64,000 nucleotides of DNA from Lathyrus oleraceus (taxonomy: Eukaryota; Streptophyta; Magnoliopsida; Fabales; Fabaceae), in NCBI RefSeq assembly GCF_024323335.1, contig NC_066585.1, forward strand, positions 78,815,609 to 78,879,608, read 5' to 3'. The notes below the pieces were generated by a model that saw nothing but the letters and a program-made list of their open reading frames with translations, was not told the origin of the DNA and searched no databases. The stretch's first letter is position 1, and each line of letters opens with the position of its first letter. Below, piece by piece: positions 31,504-42,145 of this stretch. A program made the translations under genes and the position numbers.

Positions 31504-33468
31504 TGTAACACCCTTCTAAAATACCCCAAATATTTAATTAAAACAACAAATATATATATCAGAGTAGATATGCAATTAAGGGTGTCACACAATCACTTCA
31601 CGCCATTCACCAAAATAACTGTCATGCTCTTTTATTAATTCAAAACATAAAGCATTTGCACAATACGCAGCGGATAGAGATTAAATCAATCATGCAAAAC
31701 ATGTAGCATATTACATGTAAACTGGTTCACAACCAACAATAAAACATTTAAAACATCCCATCCCGATGTTACATCTACCAGAGCATGACCCACTAAGGAA
31801 CTACACTAGACTCCAAGCACTAGCTCCTACTCAATCACTGCTCGTTACCTGAAAAATAGTTATAAGGGTGAGTTCCTCAATCGATATAATAAGCATTATA
31901 AAATATCATGTAATGCTAAGTAAATTAACACATTTCATCACCCTAATCATAACACACATTCAGTAACGGCACATCAACTCAAACATCATACTCAACACCA
32001 ACATAAAGCATACGTATAATCTCAATTCATACTCAACACCAACACAAAACACACGTATAATATTGGAATATATCCATTCATATTATACTCCATACATACA
32101 TTATGCAATGAGACTCCATGCATGCGGTACCGACTATTCGTGAACATATAGTTCAACTTCACCGACCAAATCCAGGTACGGCTACCAAGCTCACTAGTCC
32201 CACTCATTTGAGACCTAGTGACTCACATCACTAATTCCTCACCATGGGAATTAGCTACCACCCCAAGGGCCATGCTATGCACGCTAATCACCTAGCATGC
32301 AAACATCAACAACAGTCCAAAATTACTAACATCACTAATTCCTCACCATGGGAATTAGCTACCACCATAAAGGCCACATTATGCTATGCCAAATCACCTA
32401 GCATGCAACATCAACAACAATCCACAATGGACATATGCTCACACTCTAAGCCATAAAACAGTCCATCCACAATTACATACATAATATATACATTCACAAC
32501 ATTATGCATATTTTCACACATCATCAGCATATTTATCACATAATCATATTATGTCATGCCAAATAATTCAGTCACAGTATTATCACACTCTACTAACACC
32601 TATCCTACTCAAAACAACGGGAAATAATCCCTACTATATCCCACACCGATATAGGCCAATCACCAATTATGTTCACAACATTAAAATATCAATTTTTCCA
32701 ATTTCCAACAGTGTTAACCGGTTAACGCCCTGGGTTAACCGGTTAACGCAACACAGAACACGCTTTCTGGCAAAACTCAACAGTGTTAACCGGTTAACGC
32801 CCTGGGTTAACCGGTTAACGCAAACAGAACAGCAATTTCACCAATCACAACAGTGTTAACCGGTTAACACCCTGGGTTAACCGGTTAACGCAAGACAGAA
32901 AGCTGTTCCTGCGCTAACACGAGGCAGAATGCAGAATTCTCCGCATTTTCCGCCGTTGGAGGACTTCCGGACCTCCGATTTCAATTCCGTAAAAAGCTAC
33001 ACTTTCGGGAAATCAAGACTCATCCAATTACAGAGTCAATTTCAGTTTTAACACAACTTATCCATCACAATTTTTCAGCATTCAACATCCCAATTAGGGT
33101 CAAATCAATGGTTCATCACTACCCATTACATGTTAACCCATAATACCCATTAAACGACGATAAACCCCCCTTACCTGAGTTAATCCGGCGAATCTTTAAG
33201 CTTCAAGCTTTTCTCTTCTCCAACCTTCTTCCTCTTGCTCTGTCTCTTTGCCCTTTTCCTCTTTTCAGCCGTTTCTCTGCTTTTCACGTGAAACCCTTTC
33301 TTTACCAAATGAGACTCTTTTTCTTATTTCCCACTTATATACCAACTCCAAATTATATTATTCCAATAATAATAATAATAATCCAATAATTCTAATTATT
33401 TAATTAAATTAATAAATATAATATTAACTTAAATTAAATAATTATCTTATTTTTATCGGAGTGTTACA
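31504..33468 (-). repeat. Host chromovirus 5' LTR (right end)
   Basis: Same length as the left LTR and about 99.5% identical by eye. Palindrome pairs lie at 32713-32889. Target-site 5-mer GGAAC follows. Confidence 0.93.
32713..32889. repeat. Palindrome array in host 5' LTR (three pairs)
   Basis: Same arrangement as at 7895-8071: three pairs of GTTAACCGGTTAAC, 21 bp within pairs, 72 then 70 bp between pairs. Confidence 0.93.
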
Positions 33469-33580
33469 GGAACTCCCACTTCATCATTTATCTTTTGCTA
33501 CAATTTCATGACCGTTACAATTATATTACTTTTAAAGGTTTGGTTTTTATTCAAATATCCATTCCAAGTGTTTCTTTCAA

Positions 33581-34135
33581 TCATCTCTCTCTCTCTCTCT
33601 CTCTCTCAATAAAGACACATCCATTAGGGCGTAATTGTGAGGGAGCTATGTTTAGGGTTTTGAGAAAGTCAAATTCAAAGTCGGTAAATGGAAAATTGAC
33701 TTTAAAGTCTTCACTAACTCCTAAATAAAAATAAAAATATTCATCTAAAATTTCTTTAGGACGAATAATGCACACTTTTTCACCAGTTACACAAAGTTCC
33801 AAAATTACATCCTCTTCATTTCCAGTAAAAAAGACTGAAGTATTGGAACGGAGCTTCGAGATATAACTTTCATCAACAATACTGTGGTTGTAGCTCAAAA
33901 CCTAATTGTCTACAAAAGATCATGTTGCATCCATCTGAGTATTCGGAAAACCCGAGAAAGAAGACTCCAAATCAACATTACTAGTGGGTGAAGGGATTTC
34001 TCCATAAACGTTTCTAATGATGCGGTCAAAATCCTCTCTATTCAAATAACCCTCATATTCTCGCATAATGGCATTCTAAATTATATTCCTATCACTAGTG
34101 GTAAGAACGATTGGATATGAAGACATAATATTAAT
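33581..34135 (-). pseudogene. Gypsy-type element ORF1 remnant (PF04195-like domain), inverted copy
   Basis: Minus-strand reading gives REYEGYLNREDFDRIIRNVY (near 34050), stops, then SVFFTGNEEDVILELCVTGE and FPFTDFEFDFLKTLNIAPSQ. This resembles the 'putative gypsy-type transposon' domain found in plant retroelement ORFs. Two in-frame stops near 33900-33935 make it a pseudogene. A diverged copy lies on the plus strand at 35229-35760. Confidence 0.55.
33584..33607. repeat. (TC)12 microsatellite
   Basis: An uninterrupted run of 12 TC dinucleotides. Confidence 0.95.
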
Positions 34136-34159
34136 ATAGAAAAAGAAACAGATGAGTAA

Positions 34160-34490
34160 TGATACCTGAAGTTGGATATTGCTAAGGTGGCTTCCGTCAC
34201 ATCGGACCCCCAACCAACATCTATCCCTACTTCAGAGGAACCAAAGCCTACTTCTCCAAAGAAAATGAAAACCTCGATGAGTGGTGATGTCAGTCAAGCA
34301 TACTTGACAATTACCACCCTTATGCAAGATTCAGGTAGTAGTCATCAAGCCAAACCCTCTTATGAGTTTAAATTTTGGTCCAACAACTTTGACGGGTTTA
34401 AGTTCCTCCATAATCACCTAAACGCATATGAGGATGTTGAAAACATAAAGTTTTCTCTACATATCCTTTATAAATTCTCATATCAATAAT
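34160..34490 (+). pseudogene. Unrecognised coding-like remnant
   Basis: A plus-strand frame of about 105 residues, Ser/Thr/Pro-rich at first (SDPQPTSIPTSEEPKPTSPK), later KFWSNNFDGFKFLHNHLNAY. I do not recognise it. It lies between two fragments of a gypsy-type element and is probably part of one, but no domain supports this. Confidence 0.25.
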
Positions 34491-34550
34491 GTTTATCGTG
34501 CCCTTATAATTGCCTTTTAACAATCGCCTCCTCAATAATTATAACACCCT

Positions 34551-34895
34551 GCCATAATGTATCATATTGTAACCGTCTCTTGTGACCTTTCAAATGGCGT
34601 TCGAGCCTTATCATCGGGCCCGACTTTTACTAATGGGATCATTATCAGTTTATAGGAGGTCGAATCGGTCATGCCTATTTTGATGCCCTAACCAAATTCT
34701 GATAAGTACGTCTGACGTCCTACCCGGGTTCAGACTTGTAAAGATAGCATGACTATTTGGTTTGTTGACCATATAATACTCAGCTAGCACGCCAATCCGG
34801 CCTTAAAGAACTCAAATTCTCAACTAATTTTTTGGGATATACATATGCCCCCCGAGCATGAGATCTAAAGGGTTGAAATGTTCGGACAAAAGAAG
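34551..34895 (+). mobile_element. LTR-like repeat, copy 2 of a diverged pair
   Basis: Counterpart of 6198-6540 on the same strand (shared landmarks are given there). Here it is followed after about 330 bp by an ORF1 remnant on the same strand, the order expected of LTR, leader, ORF1. Confidence 0.5.
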
Positions 34896-35228
34896 CCTGA
34901 ATTTTTTTTTATGCCTGATCCACTTATGCCTTAATATTAGTTTGTGGTGACGTGTCCTTAATCATGACAACGTATCCTTGTCAGATTCTCCCCTTACTAA
35001 GTAACGATGATATCTTATGGGGATTTGCTACTTCCTTATGATTCGAAATGCTTCATAATGTTTAGGCCTTTTTATCAAGATTTTCTCCTAATTAAAATCG
35101 CATGTATGTCTTCCGATTTACCATTCGCTGGGAGAAGTCTTTTCCTCATCTAAGCACATTTTGAGAGCTCCCATTCGTCTTCCCATACCATGTACATTTT
35201 CTTTTTATTTCTTCCTTCTTTTATTCCA

Positions 35229-35760
35229 TGTCTATTATTGATGCATGTGAAGATAATGTCAAAACATTGAGAACCTTTAGCGCTCGTGAAATAAAATATC
35301 TTTGGGATTTTTACGTGAGAGTGTGTAGAGATACTCTAACCCAAGCTGATTTGATCATATTATAAAGGAGCCTTACGACGATATTACCACCTCTTTTAGC
35401 AATTCTGACTCTGATTCTTCTTCATCATATTCATCTGTAGAGGTGTTGATGGAGATTATAGAGTCGTTCGGTCAAGAGGTAATGAATTACGACCACAAAT
35501 GCATAGACGATATGGAGATAACTAAACTCCGATCTTTGACGAATGTATCTTCTACTGGAAATGAAGATGATGTTATTTTGGGACCTTGTATTCTAGGGGA
35601 ATGTGTTTGCATAACTCGCCCTATAGGAGTTAAAGATAAATATTTCCATTTATATACGAGGGTATTGGAAGATTTTAACATCCACCTTCCCTTTACTGAC
35701 TTTGAGTCTGATCTATTAAAAACCCTAAACACCGCTCCACCACATGTCAAATTCAAAAAT
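35229..35760 (+). pseudogene. Gypsy-type element ORF1 remnant (PF04195-like domain), plus-strand copy
   Basis: The reading starts MSIIDACEDNVKTLRTFSAR and EIKYLWDFYVRVCRDTL, meets a stop and frameshift near 35363, then gives SSTGNEDDVILGPCILGECV and LPFTDFESDLLKTLNTAPP. It aligns with the minus-strand remnant at 33581-34135. Homology ends at a hairpin at 35735. Confidence 0.55.
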
Positions 35761-35789
35761 CCCCACTCTCATTTTGACATGTGGTGGAG
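35735..35789. repeat. Perfect 17-bp inverted repeat with 21-bp loop
   Basis: CTCCACCACATGTCAAA (35735-35751) and its exact complement (35773-35789). It lies where ORF1 similarity stops. It could be a rearrangement joint or the end of a foldback element. Confidence 0.85.
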
Positions 35790-36717
35790 TAAAAGAAAAA
35801 AAAAGGTCTCCTCCTCTCATCTCTCTCGTGATTTAACATAACAACCAAAAAACTTAACAACCAAAATCGAACCCACCCCTCTCTCTCTCACACACTCCGA
35901 TCTCGCTTCATCATATGGGGCAGTTGGCCGATGATGGCGACATCGCACCCTTCCCCTTTTCGTCTCTTCTCTCGCATCTATCTCTTTCAATCCTCGCCCT
36001 TAACTTAAATAAGATGACAAGATCACCAAACTTAAAACACCAATAAAATACCAAAAGAAATAAGAGAGAAAACAACCTCTTGTGGCGGTGAAATTTACGC
36101 CGTGTGTACGGTTGTCGCTGGGGCGTATGGCAGATTTTTGTTGTTGTTGTTGTTTTGAAATGGTGGAATGGAGATGCGGTTGTGAGTTGGAGATTTGAGG
36201 ATGTTGAAATGGAGTGAGATGGTTGAATGGAGTGGAGGTTTAGGACGGTGGATGTATGGTGACGGTGTGAACAAGGTAGTTGTGGAATGGTGCTCGCCAA
36301 AAAATATGGGTGGTGGTTATGGAGGACCGATCGCGGATGGTTGGCGATTGGTAAATGAAAAGGTGAACCGCAATGGTGGTTATGAGGTTTCGTTGGTATG
36401 GTTTTGAGAAAGAGAGAGTGAAGCTAAAGAAAAAGGATGTATGAGCAGGAAAAAAGGGGGAAAAGGTTTGGTTTGGGAAGGTGGGAGTTTAAGGAGGAAT
36501 AAAAATGAGGGAGAAGATGGTGGTGGATCACGAGTTAGATGAGAGAGGGATGAGGTGAGGTTTTAATGATTCTGTAAGTTAGATAGAGAGTTGTGGATTG
36601 TGATAAAGCAAAAGCTAGCAGAGAGAACGAAGAAGGACAAGAGGAAAAAATGAGTTTTAGCAGAGAGAAAAAAAAATGAATGAAACAAGTTTTGTCCCCT
36701 CCCATTTATCATGGCTC
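35790..36717. other. No gene recognised; CT-rich then purine-rich stretch
   Basis: About 35815-35995 is pyrimidine-rich. About 36100-36660 is G/A-rich with TGG-rich reading in several frames. Open frames of 70-130 residues exist on both strands but show low complexity and no domain. It could be the leader region of a decayed retroelement. Confidence 0.4.
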
Positions 36718-36911
36718 ACTCCAAAAGTAAGTTTAAAGACTTACTCTAAATCGTAGCCCTTGATTTTCATTAATCTAACGATTTTAATTGATTATTTATG
36801 TAGAAAAATATTTTCAAAAATAATTAGATTAAATGATCAATTAAAGGAGTTAGATTAATGAAAATCAAGGGTTATGATTTGGAGTAAATCTTTTAAAGTT
36901 ACTCTTGGAGT
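36718..36911. mobile_element. MITE-like inverted-repeat element, about 194 bp
   Basis: The two halves are long imperfect inverted repeats. The left arm begins ACTCCAAAAGTAAGTTTAAA and includes CCTTGATTTTCATTAATCTAAC-type sequence to about 36780. The right arm mirrors it from about 36848 and ends TACTCTTGGAGT. Arms pair over most of 60 bp or more. No clear target-site duplication is visible, so the superfamily is left open. Confidence 0.7.
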
Positions 36912-37712
36912 AAAAATATCCCTCATCTATAATTCTATTTAATTATTTCAGACAATTTAACAAAACAAAAAAAAAAAAAATACTAAATATGAATAAAAAA
37001 CGGGCACAGAAATGCTTGAAAAAAAGATGAATGCGTTAAAATGATCAACGTGAAATAAAGATCTGGAAAACAGACAGACTTTGATCAAATTTTGAAGTAA
37101 AAAATGATCGGTTAAACAAACTCAGGCTTATCAAAATGCGATCGAAAAAGGAGTAAAATAAAATAAAACGAGCACGTCAGGTTAAACTACCCGAACCGTA
37201 GGTTAATAAAATTGACGCATGCAAGCCCGATTTTTAAATTTTTAGTCTGTTAATTTCACGCGCATTTGAGAAACGATTCAACTAAATTGTTTGCAAATCC
37301 ATAAATTATTTTTGATTGACATTTTAAGCATTATACGGAACGAAATGCATGTTATGATGAGTAGATGATGCAAATGTCTTGTGAATGTATTGATTTATTG
37401 ATCGAATGTCAAAATTAGAGTATGACAAATGGCTATTTGAGTTGAATTATTATGTTGCTGGGTAAATTGAATTTGTATTGTTGATTGTGTGATTGAAACT
37501 ATCCTTGCATTCTTTTACATTGTTAATATATTTAAGTGTATTTTCACTCCTTTATTATTTATTTTATGTTGTTGTGTATAATGTTGTACAGATACACAAG
37601 AGGAGTAACTGTTGTTGTGAGTTGGAAGAAGACTATGAAATTCTCTTTGTTTTCTTTATTGTTTTATCTTCGTTTAGTTGGAATTATTGATTTGATCTCT
37701 AACATCGTGGAA
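36912..37712 (-). mobile_element. Probable old LTR fragment interrupted by the SIRE-like element
   Basis: Together with 48051-48261 this reads leftward as LTR-like sequence. It starts TGTAACACCC at 48261, is cut by the copia insertion at TAAAT, and continues here with AT-rich DNA. There is no coding sense. The far end is not defined. Assignment rests on the TGTAACACCC terminus and general look. Confidence 0.35.
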
Positions 37713-37717
37713 TAAAT

Positions 37718-38814
37718 TGAAGGTGAGAAAAACAAGAAAGGGGGGTTTGAATTGTTTGGAAAATAAGCGCTTTTTCAAAATGAAAATCACACAAGGATTT
37801 TATACTGGTTCGCTTATAACACAAAGCTACTCCAGTCCACCCGGCCAAGGTGATTTCGCCTTCAACAAGGACTTAATCCACTAATCTTGAAAGATTGATT
37901 ACAAACAACGTCTAAGAGAAAGATCTCTTAGTCCTCTCAAGTATACAGACTACACAGAGTCACTTGAGGAAATAAACAAACAATAGATAAAAGATTTATG
38001 TAATCTAGGGTGCTTCTAAGAAAGCAAATATTACAATAGTAAGAACAAAAGTGATTCACGTTATAAGCAAAAGCTTCGTGAAGGTTTAGAGAGCAAGAGT
38101 GTTTCCTTGAGCGTTGATGTTTCAGTATATTTTTCCTTGTATGTGTTGTGTACTGAATGTTGATTTGCAGTCCTTTATATAGATCAGTGAGGTAGTAGTT
38201 GAAACTGATGAGTAATAAAATGAATTTACGCCATAACATAAATAGCTTCTGCCAGGATAACTTTCTCTCCTTGAAATGACTACTTACCACATATAGTACC
38301 TTCTTTATTGAAATTGGAGATTAACGTCTCTTTCTGTATTAGGAAATCCATTTGCAAAACTTTACTTGACTTTAACGTTACTCTTTCATAATTAGCAATT
38401 CCATAATCAAAGTCTTCATGTTTCTGGAGATCTTGGAATCTGCTATCTAGCTTCTGATGTTGATCTTTTGAGTTTTGATGATTTCTTCAGATAGCGCCAA
38501 GAGCTTCTGAAGTTTGACATACTGTGTTCAGAATCAGAACTTCTAGAGCGTACTTCTTGTTTAGATGCTTCTGATACTTTGCTGTTTTGCTCAGAGTTAG
38601 ACTTTCTTGAACGTGTTTCAACTTCAGATGCTTCTGATCATTTGATAATTTGTATCTGATCTGGTTCTGTATCTGATGACGTCATCAGATTTCTTCCTTC
38701 TTTCTTTAGAACCCTGCACACTTAGAAACTTTTCGTTAGGGTGCCATTTTTGGTTTCATCCTTTGTTATCATCAAAATCAAGGAATTTGTTGTAGAATAA
38801 TTTTTGTTCTTACA
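37718..38814 (-). repeat. SIRE-like 3' LTR (1097 bp)
   Basis: Starts TGAAGGTGAG and ends TTCTTACA on the plus strand. A polypurine tract follows at 38815. It has a run of six T near 38131 where the other LTR has five or fewer. Confidence 0.95.
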
Positions 38815-38832
38815 ATCTCCCCCTTTTTGATG
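38815..38832 (-). other. Polypurine tract of SIRE-like element
   Basis: ATCTCCCCCTTTTTGATG on the plus strand, so a G- and A-rich run on the element strand abuts the 3' LTR. A similar CTCCCCCTTTTTG recurs near 39075, and CTCCCCCTGA near 38896 and 39391. Confidence 0.85.
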
Positions 38833-39225
38833 ATGACAAAACAAACTTAATTAGCAGATGAAACATGAATAATATTAGATCAGATAGACAGAAGCTCCCC
38901 CTGAGATAGGCTAGGGAGTTCAGAAGTTCTTACCAGAGCTTCCAAGCAATGAGGTTTCTTGATACCTTCTGCAATTTCTTAAGTCTAGAGTTAGATAAAT
39001 TAATTTTTAAGAAAAATATGTTGCAGAGTTCTTAAGGTATTTAGACATTATTTTCATCAGAGCAATTAATGACTTCTCCCCCTTTTTGTCAGAATCAAAA
39101 AGACATAGCAAAAAAAATAAATAATTGAAGAGAAAAACATTGTATTCAGATAAACAGCAACAGAGGCAAAAGGAACAAGCAAACATCAGAAAATAAAGAA
39201 AACAAAGCAACAAAATCCTAAGTGC

Positions 39226-41646
39226 CTAAGGGTTGGGAGGTGGAGGCAATCTCTGAAGCAACATAGCCAGCATGTTCTGAATGTTGTCGTTGACAGTGTC
39301 TTGTTTGTCCATTCTGGCACGGAGTTCATTCTGATCTTGCTTAAGTTCTTTCAGCGTCTGGAGAACCATAGGGATAACAGAAGAAGAAGACTCCCCCTGA
39401 GTCAGAGCCTGCTGTGCTTCAGCAGCAGCCAGCGCTTCAGCTTCAGCAACAGCTTGTGCTTCAGCTTCCTTTATCCTTATAATTTCAGCTTCTCTTTCTC
39501 TTTCTTCCTCCAGCCTTCTAGCCTCTTCTTCAGCTTCTCTTGCTAATCTCTCTTCTTCCAGCCTTCTGGCTTCAGCTTCTCTTGCAAGTCTTTCCTGAAG
39601 TCTTGCCTCAGCATCTCTGATGTAGCCATTTCTGACTTGTTCAGAGATGTTCTTTAGTCTAAAAGCCTCAGAGGTCATCCAGCCAATGACTCTGTTCCAG
39701 TGTGTCCTTACAGAGTCAGGATCATCACTGACTTCAGAGTTAGTGGTCAGAGACTTGACCTTTTGTACTGAAGCCCCTGCGACCAGCATGATGGCTTCCT
39801 CAAGGGTAGGTATAGAAAGGTCAGGTTCAGAGGTATGAGGTGGAGATGTTGGAGGGCTGAGATTTAATGTGAGAGGTTCAGATTCTGCTTCAGGTTGAGG
39901 TTCAGATCTTTGGGGTGAAGCGTAAAGAGGGTTTAAGTCTAATGGTTCAGTTTCAGCTTCAGTTTCAGGTTCAGCGGAGGTGTTTGGAGGGGTGATATCA
40001 GAGGTGTGGAGGTCAGAGGGTTGAGTTTCAGAGGGTTGGTCTTCAGAAGTAATGTTGGTTGTTTGTTCTGGTGGAGGTGAAGTTGCTTCAGATTATGTTT
40101 GTGTTGGTTGTTGTGAAGCAAGGTTTTGAGCCTGAATTTGGGCTAAGGTTGGGGAGTCAGGGTCAGAGTATTCTTGGTCAGAGGAGATTTGAAGGTATGG
40201 GGGTGATTCTGGGGCTGAAGATGAAGAGGAACTGGTTTGGTTCAGTTCTTCAGCTTCAGATAAGGGTAGTGTTGTATGGGCAAGATTAAATTTGGGTCGA
40301 GGTTCTGAGGTTCTGGTGGTTGAAGCTGGGATTTCAGAGGTTGTATAGATGGGTGGTGTTGGGAGAGGATTAGAGGAAGGAGTAGAGGAAACCATCAGAG
40401 GTTCAGAGGAAATAGGAGGAACAGACGTACCAGTAGAAATTTGCAGAGGAGTTGGAGATCTGCTTCTAGAAGATTCTCCAAGTCTTGCCTTCTTTGCCTG
40501 TGATGTTATCTTCTTTTCAGAGAGACCTCTCTTGTACCTGACGAAGTCTTCTTCTGAATCTAGACAATCGTCGAGGCTGAAGTCAGAGATGTCAACACCT
40601 TCATCCAACAGACGCTGAAGATAGATAGCAACCGCATCTCTGGGTTCATTCTTGTAGAACCTAGCAAGACCATGAGGCAACTTCCTCTGATCTTTCAAGG
40701 AATCCCAGGATGTGTCCAGCGTGGGTCTGACTTGAATCTTCTTTATTATTCCCATACTCTTGAGATTTCTGGCGTTCAGAGGCTTTCCAGTATCTATCGC
40801 CAGATCTTGCATCAGCTTGGCCTTCTCCAGATGATCTACCAGCCCATTCTCGATGAAAACATCAGATAACAATCTTCCCAGAGGGATGTAGGATCTGGGC
40901 TTCATGTTGTTTCTGGTTTCCCTGACAGAGTCTCGTAGGTATCTGAAGAGTAGCGCAGGAAGGCAGATCTTCACACCCTTGTGAATGCAATACAGAATGC
41001 ACTTCTGATCTGCATTGATGTAATCAGAGGAGTTTGATGCTGGGCGGTGGTGAATAGTTCCCAGAATGATCTTGAGCCACACTCTGAGGTTCTGATGCAG
41101 CTCTTTGTTCTTTGAAGGATTTCCTTCAGTGTTGGGTTTGAAGATGGTTGGATTGATTACTTCAGCAACGCGCCTTGATCTAGGGTTGATGTTGTAAATC
41201 CTTTTTCCTCCATCTTTCTCCATGTTCAACAAAGAAGCAATTGACTCTTCAGTAATTACTATCTTTACCCCCAAAACATAGGAGACGATGAAATGGTCAT
41301 CAGCATCTGCAAATCTCCAGAACTCCTTGATGAGAAGTGGGTAAACAGGGCCATAGAGCCTTTGGAAGTAGTTTCCCCAACCTTGTTGACGAAGTTCTTC
41401 AGTAAGATCAACTCCATTTCTTCTCAAGTTGTCAAAGTCCACCAGTGTTTCACATAACACATCCAATCCCTCAAAGGGAGTTGCTAGGTTGATGTGAGGT
41501 AAACGATCAAGGATATGGGGTTCCTTGTATACTGGAGTAATGGAAACGCCTGTAACCATTGGAGTTGAAATGCTTGAAGTTTGGGCAGTGGTGGTGGATT
41601 CCATTTGTTGAGAGAAGTTGAAAACTTCTTGTTGTTGAGCATCCAT
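39226..41646 (-). pseudogene. Env-like ORF of the SIRE-like element, one in-frame stop
   Basis: The frame starts at MDAQQQEV (ATG at 41646) and stays open to a TAA at 40095-40093. It continues in the same frame to 39226, about 806 codons in all. The N-terminal half is globular (for example PHILDRLPHINLATPFEGLD and WGNYFQRLYGPVYPLLIKEF). A long Ser/Pro/Thr-rich middle follows, then a strong coiled coil near the end made of EEERLAREAE-type repeats. SIRE elements carry such an ORF after pol, often called envelope-like. I see no convincing signal peptide or membrane anchor here, so the role is unknown. An upstream in-frame extension to 41904 is probably not translated. Confidence 0.85.
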
Positions 41647-42145
41647 AGTTGAAGAAGAAGATGAAGATTGATGAAGATGAAGAGTTTGCAGAAATGCTTC
41701 AGAGAGGTTTAGGGTTTTAGAGAGGGTTTGAGAGTGAGTGAGAGTGATAAGTGTGTGAAAAGTGAGAAAAGTGTTTAAATACCCTAAGTTAAAACACATG
41801 CAAAACGACACACAGTTCAGCGTTAGCACAAATTTCAAGTTAGCACGCTTGGGGGAGAAATGATTAAGGCTAATTAATGAATGTCTAATCCCAACAGTAC
41901 GCACACTGCTCGAGGAGATCTCAAACGTTTCACCTTGATCTTCTTCTGGACAGCTGTCTAGAAGTTCTAGGGTTAGACGCTAAGTGCTCCACGTGTTGAT
42001 ATATCTGATCTACAGGAATACCAAAGGATTGGTTCCTAGAGATTTTTAACTCAGATATTTTCTTAACTGGTAGAAGTATCAGAGTCAGAGGTAGAAATAC
42101 ATTTGTTTACATCAGAGTCTCATTTTACATTCTCAGAGGCACAAT

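Larger units (their letters stand above)
6686..33468 (-). mobile_element. Host Tekay/Del-type chromovirus (Ty3/gypsy), split by two later insertions
   Basis: The element has LTRs at 6686-8650 and 31504-33468 (both 1965 bp), with gag-pol read leftward. Removing the plus-strand array with one TSD copy (15,075 bp) and the CACTA element with one TSD copy (3,239 bp) leaves 8,479 bp, matching the other family members here. Flanking 5-mers are GAAAC (6681-6685) and GGAAC (33469-33473), a target-site duplication with one mismatch. By eye the two LTRs differ at about 10 positions (0.5%) and show no length change. Coding pieces are listed separately. It cannot encode a functional polyprotein because of the two insertions and a frameshift. 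Confidence 0.92.

Noticed and set aside
35911..36407. Host gene in the TGG-rich region
   Set aside because: Low-complexity frames on both strands, no recognised domain and no matching exons nearby.
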